Below the pieces are notes generated by a model. The model ran no database searches. It saw only the letters and a program-made list of their open reading frames with translations, and was not told the DNA's origin. A stretch of DNA of 64,000 bases. Origin: Clostridium peptidivorans (GTDB lineage: Bacteria; Bacillota; Clostridia; Clostridiales; Clostridiaceae). How positions within the stretch are numbered: position 1 is the first letter of the stretch; each line of letters opens with the position of its first letter. The position numbers were made by a program, and so were the translations under genes. Positions 8,305-17,755 of the stretch are shown here, in pieces. The DNA lies in NCBI RefSeq assembly GCF_900205925.1, contig NZ_OAOD01000008.1:62001-126000 (forward strand). The letters run 5' to 3'.

Positions 8305-8630
8305 AATCTTTCGACTATAATAAAACAAATCACAACCTATAATAATGATTTCCTCAACTATATAACATATATAATAAACCTTATAGAATCTCTCGACCCT
8401 ATAAAATCTATTTCAATACATCATATAATCTTAACTCGACCTTATACTATAAGTTTCAGCCTCATTATAATGAATTTATTTTTCAAAATCAACTATAATA
8501 AAGCTTTATCTCACAGTATAAAATCTTATCGCCGACCATACATAGACCCTTATAGATCTATGTAAGATCTTTGTTCGACCTATATACACCCCAAAACCTA
8601 AGAGCATATATAAGTCTTCGCTCAACTGTC
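8305..8630. repeat. Degenerate phased repeat array in a gene-free stretch
   Basis: This part of a 740-base gap has no plausible ORF. It holds about a dozen degenerate copies of TCRACC-TATAATAA-ATCTT. The CRAC(C) points lie near 8312, 8333, 8355, 8377, 8394, 8437, 8461, 8490, 8512, 8533, 8576 and 8623. Many intervals are 21-22 bases or twice that (43), about two helical turns. I do not recognise the family. It resembles an array of protein sites more than a transposon or CRISPR. Confidence 0.5.
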
Positions 8631-8707
8631 ATGTTCCTTATGCTATTATTGTGCTCAATCATAAAAATATAATACATTGTTTTTTTATTTTAAAAATTTA
8701 AATCCTT

Positions 8708-9892
8708 TTATTTTAATAAAGCTTCGCAAATACTTTCATATCCCACAGTAGCTTTTATGAGTTCATGAATTTCTATATGTTCATCAATGGTATGAGCTAA
8801 ATTTTCACGAGATGGTCCAAATCCAATTGTTTTGATTCCTGCTTCTCCTGCATAGTGACTTCCATTTGTACAGAAAGAGTAGTATGTTATTATTGGATTC
8901 AAGCCTAACTCCTTTAGAGAACTGTAACATTCCTTAACAAAATCATCTTCCCTTGAATACTTCCATGCTGGGAAAAATCTTTCATCAGAAATCTTCTCGC
9001 CTGTATAGCATTTTTCTTCTCCTCTTGCATAAAAAGCTTTAGCATTAAATTCCGGATCATCCTTTTTTATTTCTTCAATTAAATCTAATACTGGTTTTAA
9101 AACTTCTTCTTTTGTTTCACCAACTAAAAGCCTTCTGTCATAAGTTATTCTGCAATAATCTGGCACTACAGAAGCTCCTGGATATGGAGATGACTTTATG
9201 TCAACTAATTCAAGTATTCCATGTCCCAATTCTTCATCATAGCTCATTTCCATTTTTCTTATCTTGTCAATTAATTTTGATGCCTTATACACTGCATTTA
9301 TTCCTTTTTGAGGATTTGCTGAATGAGCAGGCTTTCCATAGGTTTCAACAATAATTTCCGCTCTGCCTCTTTGTCCTATTTTTAAGCTACATTCTGAAGC
9401 TTCTCCAATTACTACATAATCGGGTTTTACCCTTTCACTTATCTTTCTTGAAGCAACTCCTTCAAAACACTCTTCATGAACTACTCCTGCCACATAAAGC
9501 TCGCCTTCAAATTCCTTATTACTTCTCTTTGCAAAGTTTGATACTCCACAAAGCATAGCTGATAAAGCACCCTTCATATCGGAAGTTCCTCTGCCATATA
9601 TCTTTCCATCAATAATTTCTCCACCAAAAGGGTCTACTGTCCACTTAGAACTATCTGCTACTTCTACAGTATCTATATGAGCATCAAATAATACCCTTTT
9701 ACCTGGCTTATTTCCCTTTATACACCCCACTATATTTCCATATTCATCAACATAAAAACTATCAAATCCTAAATCGTTAAATATAGATTTTAACTTTTCT
9801 ACTACTTGGCCCTCTTTACCTGAGTAGCTTTTAACTTTGATAAGCTCTTGGCACACTTTAATAACATTTTCTTGGTTTTCCTTTGGTAACAT
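8708..9892 (-). CDS. M20-family peptidase/deacylase, YgeY-like
   Basis: The 394-residue cytosolic zinc hydrolase has the M20 metal-site motifs VLFDAHIDTVEV, GRGTSDMKGA and VHEECFEG, and an inserted dimerisation domain (about 175-290). Its closest match by eye is the YgeY group, which is linked with selenium-dependent purine or carbamoyl/amino-acid catabolism. The reaction should be hydrolysis of an N-acyl or carbamoyl amino acid or small peptide; the substrate is not known. The start at 9890-9892 follows GGGGG by eight bases, and an earlier in-frame TTG is poorly placed. There is no neighbouring operon partner, and the 580 bases upstream are very A/T-rich. Confidence 0.85.
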   Translation of the reverse strand: MLPKENQENVIKVCQELIKVKSYSGKEGQVVEKLKSIFNDLGFDSFYVDEYGNIVGCIKGNKPGKRVLFDAHIDTVEVADSSKWTVDPFGGEIIDGKIYGRGTSDMKGALSAMLCGVSNFAKRSNKEFEGELYVAGVVHEECFEGVASRKISERVKPDYVVIGEASECSLKIGQRGRAEIIVETYGKPAHSANPQKGINAVYKASKLIDKIRKMEMSYDEELGHGILELVDIKSSPYPGASVVPDYCRITYDRRLLVGETKEEVLKPVLDLIEEIKKDDPEFNAKAFYARGEEKCYTGEKISDERFFPAWKYSREDDFVKECYSSLKELGLNPIITYYSFCTNGSHYAGEAGIKTIGFGPSRENLAHTIDEHIEIHELIKATVGYESICEALLK

Positions 9893-10476
9893 TAGCAATT
9901 CCCCCTCATACTAATATGTAATCAATTCTTACTACTTCACCATAGATTCCATTAACTTTCATCCCCCTGAAAATATATTAAGCAATGTTTATGCCAACAA
10001 TATTAATTTGTATTTCACAAATTGATAAATTTATAAATCTATTTTTATAAATTTGATAAACTCTATTATAATTAAATTTGTTTATCTATAAATTTCTATC
10101 AAATTGATAAAATTATTAATTTGGTAGAAAAATTAACACATTATTACTATCATAGTGATAATAATTGTTAAAATGATAAAATTTAGCCATGTATATAGTA
10201 CGTCATGTAATAATTTAACAATTCACTATATAAACTTACCAAAATGATAAATATAATACACTTAGTAGATCTACCATCCTAAGTTTAAAGAGATGATTAA
10301 CAGTTGTTAGCAAAAATGAATAAATAGCTGCTAAGCATCTCTTACCTTTTTCATTTATTATTAATTCAAAGTAATCATATACTGTAATTATTATCATAAA
10401 TTATTAGTATAAAAAATAAATTTTCGTAATTCAATGTTACAAATCAAAATAATAATAATTTGGAGGACTAATTATA
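9893..10476. other. A/T-rich intergenic region with TGATAAA repeats and a hairpin
   Basis: Between 10015 and 10260 the motif (T)TGATAAA or its complement appears about six times, with ATTTATAAAT blocks between, as in a divergent control region with several operator half-sites. At 10286-10344 AAGAGATG...TTAGCA pairs with TGCTAA-GCATCTCTT, a hairpin with a side bulge followed by T-rich sequence, possibly a terminator or attenuator. I see no gene here. Confidence 0.4.
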
Positions 10477-11364
10477 ATGAAAATAAAATGTATTTTTAAA
10501 GGCTTTCTCAAACTAGCATTTTTAGTAATTGTGATGTTTATGAGTCTAGCTGTAAGCTCATCTATTGTGGGCATTAGCAGCAGTTCAGATGCAGCTAACA
10601 CCTCAATTTTACCAATACTTGCTTATAGCTTTATGAACACAGTTATAATTGCTTTGTTTATTGCTAACTCACGACTTAATAGAATAAAGCTTATTGCTGT
10701 AACGTCTTTAATTTTTTTCAGTATACAATACTTTATGACACAAATAGAAACCCTATATTTTAATTCTGCAATCAATATGCCAATAAAGGTTATTATAAAA
10801 GTTATTATAAGTGGCGCTCTAAATTCAATTATTTTTTCAACTGTAGCAGTTATTATATTAGGTAAATTTAAAAAAGGACTAGTTGTCCCTATAAAAAACT
10901 CCTCTATTCCTAAGCCCATTGCTTACATGGCTATTTTATCAATTGCTTACACTTTTATTTACTTTATATTTGGATACTTTGTAGCTTGGCAATTTTCAGA
11001 AATAAGAGTTTTCTATACAGGTTCTAGTGATATTCTAAATATGTTTAATCATTTAGCAAACGTGCTCCGTAATGATACTTGGCTGCCCTTATTTCAAATC
11101 TTTAGAGGATTTTTATGGGCTGCTATAGGTCTTATAATTATAAATTCCTTAGCCGTTAAAAAGAGTATGGAATATTTAATATCTTCCCTATTGTTTAGTG
11201 TATTAATATCCTCTCCATTGTTATTTTCAAATCAGTACATGCCTGGAGCTATAAGGTTTGGTCACTTTATTGAGTTATTTACCTCTATGGTTTTATTTGG
11301 AGCTCTATCTATATTTGTAAAAGATAAACTTATGAGTAGTGAGAAATCTAATTTAAGCGCGTAA
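10477..11364 (+). CDS. Polytopic membrane protein of unknown function
   Basis: The 295-residue protein has about eight membrane helices and little soluble sequence. GGAGG lies 12 bases before the ATG. The first helix (10-30) could be an uncleaved signal anchor. I see no transporter or enzyme motif. It is one of the few plus-strand genes in this half of the window and stands alone. Transcription probably ends in the palindromic repeat that begins four bases after its stop codon and is followed by a T-run. It is divergent from the YgeY-like gene across a repeat-rich control region. Confidence 0.75.
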   Translation: MKIKCIFKGFLKLAFLVIVMFMSLAVSSSIVGISSSSDAANTSILPILAYSFMNTVIIALFIANSRLNRIKLIAVTSLIFFSIQYFMTQIETLYFNSAINMPIKVIIKVIISGALNSIIFSTVAVIILGKFKKGLVVPIKNSSIPKPIAYMAILSIAYTFIYFIFGYFVAWQFSEIRVFYTGSSDILNMFNHLANVLRNDTWLPLFQIFRGFLWAAIGLIIINSLAVKKSMEYLISSLLFSVLISSPLLFSNQYMPGAIRFGHFIELFTSMVLFGALSIFVKDKLMSSEKSNLSA

Positions 11365-11368
11365 AAAC

Positions 11369-11406
11369 GGGGACGGTTAACAACTATTTTATTTGTTAAC
11401 CGTCCC
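11369..11406. repeat. REP family 1, paired copies forming a terminator hairpin
   Basis: GGGGACGGTTAACAA is followed nine bases later by TTGTTAACCGTCCC and a T-run. The head of the repeat lies four bases past the stop of the 10477 gene. Confidence 0.85.
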
Positions 11407-11450
11407 TTTTTTCTCTTTATTATATTTAAATTTAATCTAAATATAATAAA

Positions 11451-11478
11451 ACCTTCTCATCTAAAAAGATAAGAAGGT
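11451..11478. terminator. Hairpin in convergent gap
   Basis: The stem is ACCTTCTCATCT/AGATAAGAAGGT with loop AAAA. It is one of five hairpins packed into 11369-11653 between converging genes; others are AATAAG/CTTATT near 11531 and TTTCATAG/CTATGAAA at 11572-11595. Confidence 0.5.
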
Positions 11479-11592
11479 ATCAACTATTTTTTGTGCTAAC
11501 TTTTATTCAATAAATAATAATTACTCCTTTTAATAAGCTATTACTTATTGAAACAGTGATTTCAGCGCGATTTTCATAGGCTTTTTTCTATG

Positions 11593-11623
11593 AAAAAAGC
11601 ACCTGCAAATTGCAGATGCTTTT
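11593..11623. terminator. GCACCTGC-type hairpin terminator
   Basis: The stem AAAAGCACCTGCAA/TTGCAGATGCTTTT ends two bases before a family-2 repeat. The same hairpin and repeat combination recurs at 38065-38138. Confidence 0.6.
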
Positions 11624-11625
11624 AA

Positions 11626-11653
11626 CTTGCCACTTGCCATGTGGGTGGCACTA
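11626..11653 (-). repeat. Palindromic repeat family 2
   Basis: On the minus strand it begins TAGTGCCACCC and ends GTGGCAAG. The first TAG is the stop codon of the ABC permease gene, as with the copy at 6388. Confidence 0.75.
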
Positions 11654-14134
11654 TTCTTCTCTTACCACATCTATTAAATTATCCTTTTTCATTCTTCTAA
11701 GAGGTGCCTGCACAGAAATATAGCCAATGATCATAGCCCCCGCTACTGCAATAGCTATGGAATCCATAGGTATTTTGTAACTTTGCTCTCTTACATTATT
11801 CATACCTTTATAGATAGCATAGGATAATAAGGACCCTATTATTGAACCATATAAGCTTCCTACAATTCCATAAAGCATTCCCTCAAGGGTTATAATTTTT
11901 TTAAGTCCCTTTTGAGTAAGCCCAATACACTTTAATGCTGCAAACTCTCTTCTTCGTAATATTAAATTTGTGGTTAGCGTATTAATAATATTAACGCTGC
12001 CTATTAATGATACCACCACAACAAAGCCAAATAATAAAATTTTAACCATCAATATAGACGCTTTTGTTTTTCTATTTTGATCTATAATATTTATAAGCTT
12101 TAAATTCCCTTCCCCACTTATTATAGATTCAATATCTTTTTTAGCTGCATCTTCTGCCTTTGCATCCTTTAGCTTTATGTTTAACGCTGAAGGCTTTATA
12201 TCCTTGCCTATTAACTTTTCAGCAACCTTTTCTGTAGTTATTATTTTAATATCCTTTTCATATCCTCTAAAATCAAAGGGGTTGCTTTCAAGAACAGCCA
12301 AGACTTTAACTTTATTTACATCTCCCTTTCCAAATTCAGAGGTATTCCCCTCTTCATTAAATCTATTTTCATTGCTTTGGAGAAGTATTTCATCTCCTAC
12401 CTTTAAATCCGTTACAGGTCCGTAATAATTATTCTTCGTTTTTTCATTATATACTCTGTTTTTTCCTACTATAATTACTCCGTTTTCATTGTTTAATTCA
12501 TCAGCACTTATACTTCCTTCCTTTAAATGCTTCTTTCCAACTTCTAAAGAAACTTCATCATAAACAACTAAGGAAGCATTGACCAAAGTCTTATCTTTTC
12601 CTTGATATTTTATATCCTTGTATACTCCACCTATAGTCTTTATAGGATCTAATTCCTTAGTTTTATCTATAACTGCATGAAAAAACTTTGGATTATATAC
12701 CTTATACGAAACTTGTGTTTCAGGCAGCCTTTCTATGTTCCTTATAACTTTATCTTCAACACTTTTAGTATTATCATCTCCAGAAGTTACTACTGAGAAA
12801 TGTACATTGTTGGACTCATTCATTTCACTATAAACATTTAATGACATATCCATAAAAGCTTTAAAGGTTATAAATAAAGTTACGCTGATTACTATTGAAA
12901 ATACAGTAGTTCTATATCTTTTTCTGTTCCTTTTTATATTCTTTGAAGCTAAAGCTCCTTCAAATCCAAAAATTCTTCCTATAATCAAACTCTTTCTTTT
13001 CTTTATCTTTTCTTTTGTTATAGAATTTCTGCTGCTGATTGCAACTAGTGGTGAAATTCTTCCTGCAAATACTGCTGGAATCATTGCTGATGCATAAATT
13101 GAAAGTAATCCAATAATACTACTTATAATCAAAACATCTATCGTAATAGTTGGCTTAATGAAAACAAGCTCACCCTTGCCTATAATTTTAAAGGCTAAAT
13201 CTATTCCATATAAAGCAATTATTCCTCCAACTAGCCCTATAGGAATACCTATAGCTGCAAGAAAGGTAGCTTCTCTTAATATAATTTTTCTTATTTGTCT
13301 TGGAGTAGTTCCTACAGCCCTTAAAAGACCAAATTGTTTAACCCTTTCCACCACACTTATCTGAAAAGCATTATATATAACAGCTATAGTTGCAATTATT
13401 ACAATTCCAATTATTACTGACAATGAGCCTAATAATTCCTTAGGGAATCCTTCGCCTTGCATTGCTAGTAAATTAACATTTTTCATCACTGATTTCTCAT
13501 CTGATAACTTTTTAAGCTCATCAAGGTTTGCTCCTAGCTTTTTATTAACATGTAACTCCGCTAGTAAAATTCTTTCATTTTCATTTACATCAGAATTGTT
13601 TGTAATTATTTCTCCTATTCCCGAACTTTGACTCATAAAAGTATCGCTTAATATTCCCACCAAAGTGTACTCTTTATCTAATATTTTTATAGTGTCTCCC
13701 AGCTTTGCATCCTTATTTATCTTACCAAGAAACCAACTTTCTAAAACTACTTCCGTACCATTTTCTGGAAACTTACCTTCTTTAAGAGTATATGGTAGTA
13801 GTTTTACCCCCTCATCTGTTACAAATATTTCTTGTCCTTTAAGATTACTACCTATATTTATTTCTTTTCCTTTTGCATAGGTACCACTTCTTAAAACATT
13901 TGGATTGCTCTTTATTTTAGTGATAAGATCATCATCAGCTTTAGAATACATAATGTGCCAGGAACCATAAGTATTTTTCATATCCTGCACTTGTGCCTCT
14001 TGCATACTCTTTAGGAAAAATCCTATGGAAGACACTAAAGCAACTGATAATATAATCCCAATTAAAGTAAGTATTGTCCTTTTTTTGTTTCCTATTAGAT
14101 ATTTTCCTGTTATCTCCTTGTAACTCTTAATCAT
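11651..14134 (-). CDS. FtsX-domain ABC transporter permease
   Basis: The roughly 827-residue permease has an N-terminal membrane anchor (about 20-40), a large external domain, and two FtsX blocks of three to four helices (about 230-360 and 695-825, the second with RRREFAALKCIGLTQKGLKK). A second anchor lies near 405. Start ATG 14132-14134 follows GAGGTGG; a GTG three codons earlier lies inside that site. With the ATPase eight bases upstream it forms a MacB/BceB-like mechanotransmission exporter, probably for antimicrobial peptides or envelope lipids/lipoproteins. A two-component system encoded just upstream is the likely regulator. The stop codon TAG comes from a repeat. Confidence 0.85.
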   Translation of the reverse strand: MIKSYKEITGKYLIGNKKRTILTLIGIILSVALVSSIGFFLKSMQEAQVQDMKNTYGSWHIMYSKADDDLITKIKSNPNVLRSGTYAKGKEINIGSNLKGQEIFVTDEGVKLLPYTLKEGKFPENGTEVVLESWFLGKINKDAKLGDTIKILDKEYTLVGILSDTFMSQSSGIGEIITNNSDVNENERILLAELHVNKKLGANLDELKKLSDEKSVMKNVNLLAMQGEGFPKELLGSLSVIIGIVIIATIAVIYNAFQISVVERVKQFGLLRAVGTTPRQIRKIILREATFLAAIGIPIGLVGGIIALYGIDLAFKIIGKGELVFIKPTITIDVLIISSIIGLLSIYASAMIPAVFAGRISPLVAISSRNSITKEKIKKRKSLIIGRIFGFEGALASKNIKRNRKRYRTTVFSIVISVTLFITFKAFMDMSLNVYSEMNESNNVHFSVVTSGDDNTKSVEDKVIRNIERLPETQVSYKVYNPKFFHAVIDKTKELDPIKTIGGVYKDIKYQGKDKTLVNASLVVYDEVSLEVGKKHLKEGSISADELNNENGVIIVGKNRVYNEKTKNNYYGPVTDLKVGDEILLQSNENRFNEEGNTSEFGKGDVNKVKVLAVLESNPFDFRGYEKDIKIITTEKVAEKLIGKDIKPSALNIKLKDAKAEDAAKKDIESIISGEGNLKLINIIDQNRKTKASILMVKILLFGFVVVVSLIGSVNIINTLTTNLILRRREFAALKCIGLTQKGLKKIITLEGMLYGIVGSLYGSIIGSLLSYAIYKGMNNVREQSYKIPMDSIAIAVAGAMIIGYISVQAPLRRMKKDNLIDVVREE

Positions 14135-14150
14135 ATTTTCCACCTCTAAT

Positions 14151-14831
14151 CTATTTCAAATATTTATCTGAAACTATTCTTCCATCCATAATTGTTATTA
14201 CCCTATCTGCACTAGAAGCTATATTAACATCATGAGTAATCAAAATTAAGGTTTGATTATATTTTTTTGCTGAAAACTTTAAAAGCTCGATAACTTCCTT
14301 AGAATTGCTACTATCAAGATTTCCAGTAGGCTCATCTGCAAGTATTATAGAAGGTTTATTAAGAAGTGCTCTTCCTATAGATACCCTCTGCTGCTGGCCT
14401 CCTGAAAGCTCTGATGGCAAATGATTTTTTCTATCTTCTAGACCTAAAAGCTTTATTATCTCAGCTAAATACTCCTTATCTACCCTATCGTTATCAAGTA
14501 AAGCTGGCAATGCAATGTTTTCTTCTACATCAAGTATTGGTAATAGGTTAAAAAACTGAAAAATGAACCCTATTTTTCTTCTTCTGAATATAGCAAGCTT
14601 TTCTTCCTTATATTTATAAATATCCTCTCCATCAATAATAACCTTTCCTTCAGTAGGTCTATCCAATCCTCCTAAAAGATGAAGTAAAGTACTCTTACCG
14701 GAACCCGAGGCCCCCACTATAGCTACAAATTCACCTTTGTTTATACTTAAATCCACACCCTTTAGTGCTTCTACTTTATTTCCTTCTTTTCCATAAATCT
14801 TTTTTAAACCTTTAACCTTTAATATCTCCAT
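14151..14831 (-). CDS. ABC transporter ATPase (LolD/MacB type)
   Basis: The 226-residue nucleotide-binding protein has Walker A GASGSGKST (about 37-45), Q-loop IFQFFNLLP, signature LSGGQQQR, Walker B IILADEPTGNLD and the H-loop His in LITHDVN. It powers the FtsX-type permease encoded directly downstream. GGAGGT precedes the ATG. A minus-strand terminator separates it from the sensor kinase gene, so the transporter genes probably have their own promoter in the 160-base gap. Confidence 0.92.
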   Translation of the reverse strand: MEILKVKGLKKIYGKEGNKVEALKGVDLSINKGEFVAIVGASGSGKSTLLHLLGGLDRPTEGKVIIDGEDIYKYKEEKLAIFRRRKIGFIFQFFNLLPILDVEENIALPALLDNDRVDKEYLAEIIKLLGLEDRKNHLPSELSGGQQQRVSIGRALLNKPSIILADEPTGNLDSSNSKEVIELLKFSAKKYNQTLILITHDVNIASSADRVITIMDGRIVSDKYLK

Positions 14832-14989
14832 TTTTCTACCTCCTAATATATTTTCTATCCTTAAAACGATATCTATTAATTAAAATTAGAACTAGCTTCT
14901 AACATTCAATTCTAATCTGCCTTTTCTCAATGATATTATTATAATCTTATTTAGACAAAGGCTCCATGACAGCCTACTTACAAAGAAAA

Positions 14990-15019
14990 AAGTTATCTTA
15001 CAGTTTAGTAAGATAACTT
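14990..15019 (-). terminator. Intrinsic terminator after the sensor kinase gene
   Basis: The stem AAGTTATCTTAC/GTAAGATAACTT has loop AGTTTA, and on the minus strand it is followed by a TTTTTT run. It begins at the kinase stop codon. Confidence 0.85.
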
Positions 15020-16260
15020 CAATATTTTAAAAATGTAATTATAAAACTTGTTCCCTCATGATCTTTACTTGTAACTTCAATGTATCCCCCATGCCTTTCA
15101 ACTACTGACTTTGCTAATGCCAGCCCAATTCCTATGGAGTCACTTTTTTGTGATTTCTTACTCTTATAAAACCTCTTAAATACATGGGGTAAATCTTCTT
15201 CTAGAATAGATTCTCCAGTGTTTTTTATGATTATTCTTGTATATATAGGGTTGTCTTCTATGTTGATGGTTACCCTTCCACCTTCGTAAGCATGTTCTAT
15301 TCCATTTTTAACTATATTACTTAGTGCTTCTTGTAGCCATAGCCTATCATGCTTTAAGATTACAGTATCCTTTGATATAAGTTCTACCTCAATCTTAGCT
15401 TCCATAGCTTTGCTTTCCAGTATTTCCAGAGTTTCTTCTATAGTTTCATTTAAGCTCTGCTCCTCCATATCAAGTTCTATGGCATTAGCATCTATTTTAG
15501 CAAGCTTTAGCAAACTTAAAATAAGCCAGCTCATACGATTAAGCTGATTTTCATTATTCTTCAAGAAAGTAGTTTGCTGCTCTTTTGTTAAATTCTTATT
15601 TAAAAGAATATCATTATATAAAATCATTGTAGAGAGAGGAGTCTTTAACTGATGAGAAATATCTGAAAGTAAATCTACTAAAAACCTTTTTTCTTTGTTA
15701 AGAGCAAATAGGTTTCCCCTAATAACCTCCCCCATGGAATTAAAGGATTTTGTGAGCTTTGATAAATCTCCTTCCTTCTCTTCACTAAGTTTTAAATTGT
15801 AATCTCCTTCCACAATTTTTTTAGCTGCTAAGCTAAAGTTTCTCATACTTTCATAAAAATAACCATGCTGAAGATAGTTAAGAATAAAAAGCAGCATTGT
15901 AAGGATAATTCCTGCACTAAGCATACCTACTTCCATGCTTTTAAAATTCTCCTTTATATAAGGGAATAAACTTATATCTAACTTTTCGCTCAATCCATAT
16001 TGTCTTAAAATTTCTCTGCCTTTTGTCTCTTCTTCCTTACTTACTTCCCTTGTCAAAAGTGGTACTATTTCTTTTTCAAGCTTTGGATCAGCTTCAACTA
16101 TATTAGCTGTAACACTTGCAAAAGCCTTTACATAATTACTTTTTAGTTTTTCATTATAAGACTTTATCATAAAATAATTGCAAGTTAAGAATATAATCAT
16201 TATCAAGAGAAATATACTAGAGCTCTTCTTTATTTCTGGATTATTAAAGTATCTTTTCAT
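15019..16260 (-). CDS. Sensor histidine kinase
   Basis: The 413-residue membrane kinase has helix 1 at 14-34, an external segment at about 35-110, helix 2 at 111-130, HAMP at about 132-185 and HisKA with the phospho-acceptor His203 (DISHQLKTPL). The HATPase domain contains N-box NIVKNGIEHA and G-boxes near 372-395. It starts five bases after the response regulator stop and ends in a strong terminator. It should sense an envelope or antimicrobial stress signal. The adjacent FtsX-type exporter genes are the natural target, as in Bce- and Van-like modules; that link is by position. Confidence 0.9.
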   Translation of the reverse strand: MKRYFNNPEIKKSSSIFLLIMIIFLTCNYFMIKSYNEKLKSNYVKAFASVTANIVEADPKLEKEIVPLLTREVSKEEETKGREILRQYGLSEKLDISLFPYIKENFKSMEVGMLSAGIILTMLLFILNYLQHGYFYESMRNFSLAAKKIVEGDYNLKLSEEKEGDLSKLTKSFNSMGEVIRGNLFALNKEKRFLVDLLSDISHQLKTPLSTMILYNDILLNKNLTKEQQTTFLKNNENQLNRMSWLILSLLKLAKIDANAIELDMEEQSLNETIEETLEILESKAMEAKIEVELISKDTVILKHDRLWLQEALSNIVKNGIEHAYEGGRVTINIEDNPIYTRIIIKNTGESILEEDLPHVFKRFYKSKKSQKSDSIGIGLALAKSVVERHGGYIEVTSKDHEGTSFIITFLKY

Positions 16261-16264
16261 AACA

Positions 16265-16960
16265 CTACTCCTTAACTACTTCCTTATTCCACTTATACCC
16301 CAGCCCTCTTACAGTTACGATATACTTTGGCTCCTTAGGATTTTCTTCTATCTTCTCTCTCATTCTTTTTATGTACACAGAAAGGGTATTTTCATCAAAG
16401 AAAGCCTCCGCTCCATCCATTAGCTCTCTCAATATTTTTTCTCTTTTCATTAAGGCATTTGCATTTGACATAAATATTAGAAGCAGTCTATATTCCTGAG
16501 CTGTAAGAGCTAATTCCTTGCCATTTTTTTTAGCAAGCGCCATGGATGTATCTATAATAATATCTCCACTCACCAACTTATTTTCAGAAACCGCTGTCTT
16601 ACAATTTCTTCTCAAAATTGCTTTTATCCTTAGCAGCAGTTCCTTTACTCTAAAGGGTTTAGTTATATAATCATCTCCGCCCATTTGAAAGCCAAGCACT
16701 ACATTTACTTCTTCATCTAGAGCAGTTAAAAATATTACTGGTACATCCCTTTTCGTTCTTATGTGCTTACAAAGCTCATATCCATTACCATCTGGCAAAT
16801 TTACATCTAATATTATTAAATCAAAATCTTCTCTTTCAAAGAGTGCTTTTCCCCCCTCTAAAGTGGAAGCACTAAAAACTTCATAGCCTTCATCTTTAAG
16901 AGTAAATTCTATGCCCATTGATAATGCCTCATCATCTTCAACTAATAGTAATCTATTCAT
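16265..16960 (-). CDS. OmpR/PhoB-family response regulator
   Basis: The 231-residue protein has a receiver domain with the acidic pair at 9-10, phospho-acceptor Asp52 (IILDVNLPDGNG) and Lys in TKPF near 102. A C-terminal winged helix follows (VYIKRMREKIEENPKEPKYIVTVRGLGYKW). I start it at ATG 16958-16960 because GGAGG lies five bases upstream; an in-frame ATG four codons earlier contains that site. It is the first gene of a two-gene operon with the kinase and probably controls the adjacent ABC transporter. Confidence 0.92.
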   Translation of the reverse strand: MNRLLLVEDDEALSMGIEFTLKDEGYEVFSASTLEGGKALFEREDFDLIILDVNLPDGNGYELCKHIRTKRDVPVIFLTALDEEVNVVLGFQMGGDDYITKPFRVKELLLRIKAILRRNCKTAVSENKLVSGDIIIDTSMALAKKNGKELALTAQEYRLLLIFMSNANALMKREKILRELMDGAEAFFDENTLSVYIKRMREKIEENPKEPKYIVTVRGLGYKWNKEVVKE

Positions 16961-17304
16961 ACATTCCTCCATTACTTTAAAATTACAATTAATATTTTCA
17001 TTTTAATTAGATTATACATCTATATTACAATTATTAACACACTTGTCATGCATATAGCAAATTGGTCACAGTTAACAGCAATATTTAATCATCTGGGCTA
17101 ATTGCATTTATAAAGATAAATGTTTAACTTCTAACAAGAGATGTTTTAGGGCTATTATGCCGCATGTTTGGAAACAGTATAAGGATGAGATTTTTAATTT
17201 TGTAAAAACTGCAAAAATGTTAAAATATTATCTTTAATATGACATATAGTTGTCCTATTCTATAACGTATAATGGCCTTATCAAATATATGGAGGTTATT
17301 CAAA
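16961..17304. other. Intergenic region, divergent promoters expected
   Basis: These 344 A/T-rich bases separate the divergent response regulator and GyrI-like genes. I see no ORF or stable RNA. Weak -10 candidates (TATAAC, TATAAT) occur near 17261-17273. Confidence 0.4.
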
Positions 17305-17745
17305 ATGAATTATGAAATCGTAAATTTGGAGCAAAAAATTGTTGTAGGTGTTAGCGCAATTACAAGCAATAATAATCCTAAAATGGGTGAAGTCATAGCT
17401 GGTCTTTGGGTAAAGTTATATGAAGGTGGCGTACACTCTATGATCAAAAATAAAGTTAACGAGTATGCTATTGGACTTTATTCTGACTACTCAAATGACC
17501 AATACTGTGTAACTGCAGGCAATGAGGTTTCAAAAGCAGACAATGACCAGTTGACTGTAAAAATCATTCCTGCTGGAAAATATGCCAAGTTTTCTATTCA
17601 TGGACATATGGAAAAAGCAGTTGCAAAGGCTTGGGGAGAAATCTGGCAAATGGACTTAGACAGAAGTTTCACAGGAGATTTTGAGGAATATCTTAATAGT
17701 GACTGGGAGAATGCAGACATCGATATTTATATTTCATTAAAATAA
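17305..17745 (+). CDS. GyrI-like/AraC effector-binding domain protein
   Basis: The 146-residue protein matches stand-alone effector-binding domains (GyrI-like, AraC_E_bind). It has an N-terminal strand (YEIVNLEQKIVVGVSA), a central GLYSDYSNDQYCVTAGNEVS and KIIPAGKYAKFSIHG, and a C-terminal YISLK strand. Such domains bind small hydrophobic or cationic molecules. GGAGG precedes ATG 17305; an upstream in-frame ATG would add 11 residues without a site. It is a single gene followed by a long hairpin. Confidence 0.8.
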   Translation: MNYEIVNLEQKIVVGVSAITSNNNPKMGEVIAGLWVKLYEGGVHSMIKNKVNEYAIGLYSDYSNDQYCVTAGNEVSKADNDQLTVKIIPAGKYAKFSIHGHMEKAVAKAWGEIWQMDLDRSFTGDFEEYLNSDWENADIDIYISLK

Positions 17746-17755
17746 AACCAAGATC

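Noticed and set aside
8305-8630. CRISPR array
   Set aside because: Units are too degenerate and too closely spaced, with no constant repeat or unique spacers, and there are no cas genes.
9900-10260. Origin of replication
   Set aside because: A/T-rich with repeats, but no DnaA boxes and no dnaA, dnaN or parAB genes nearby.
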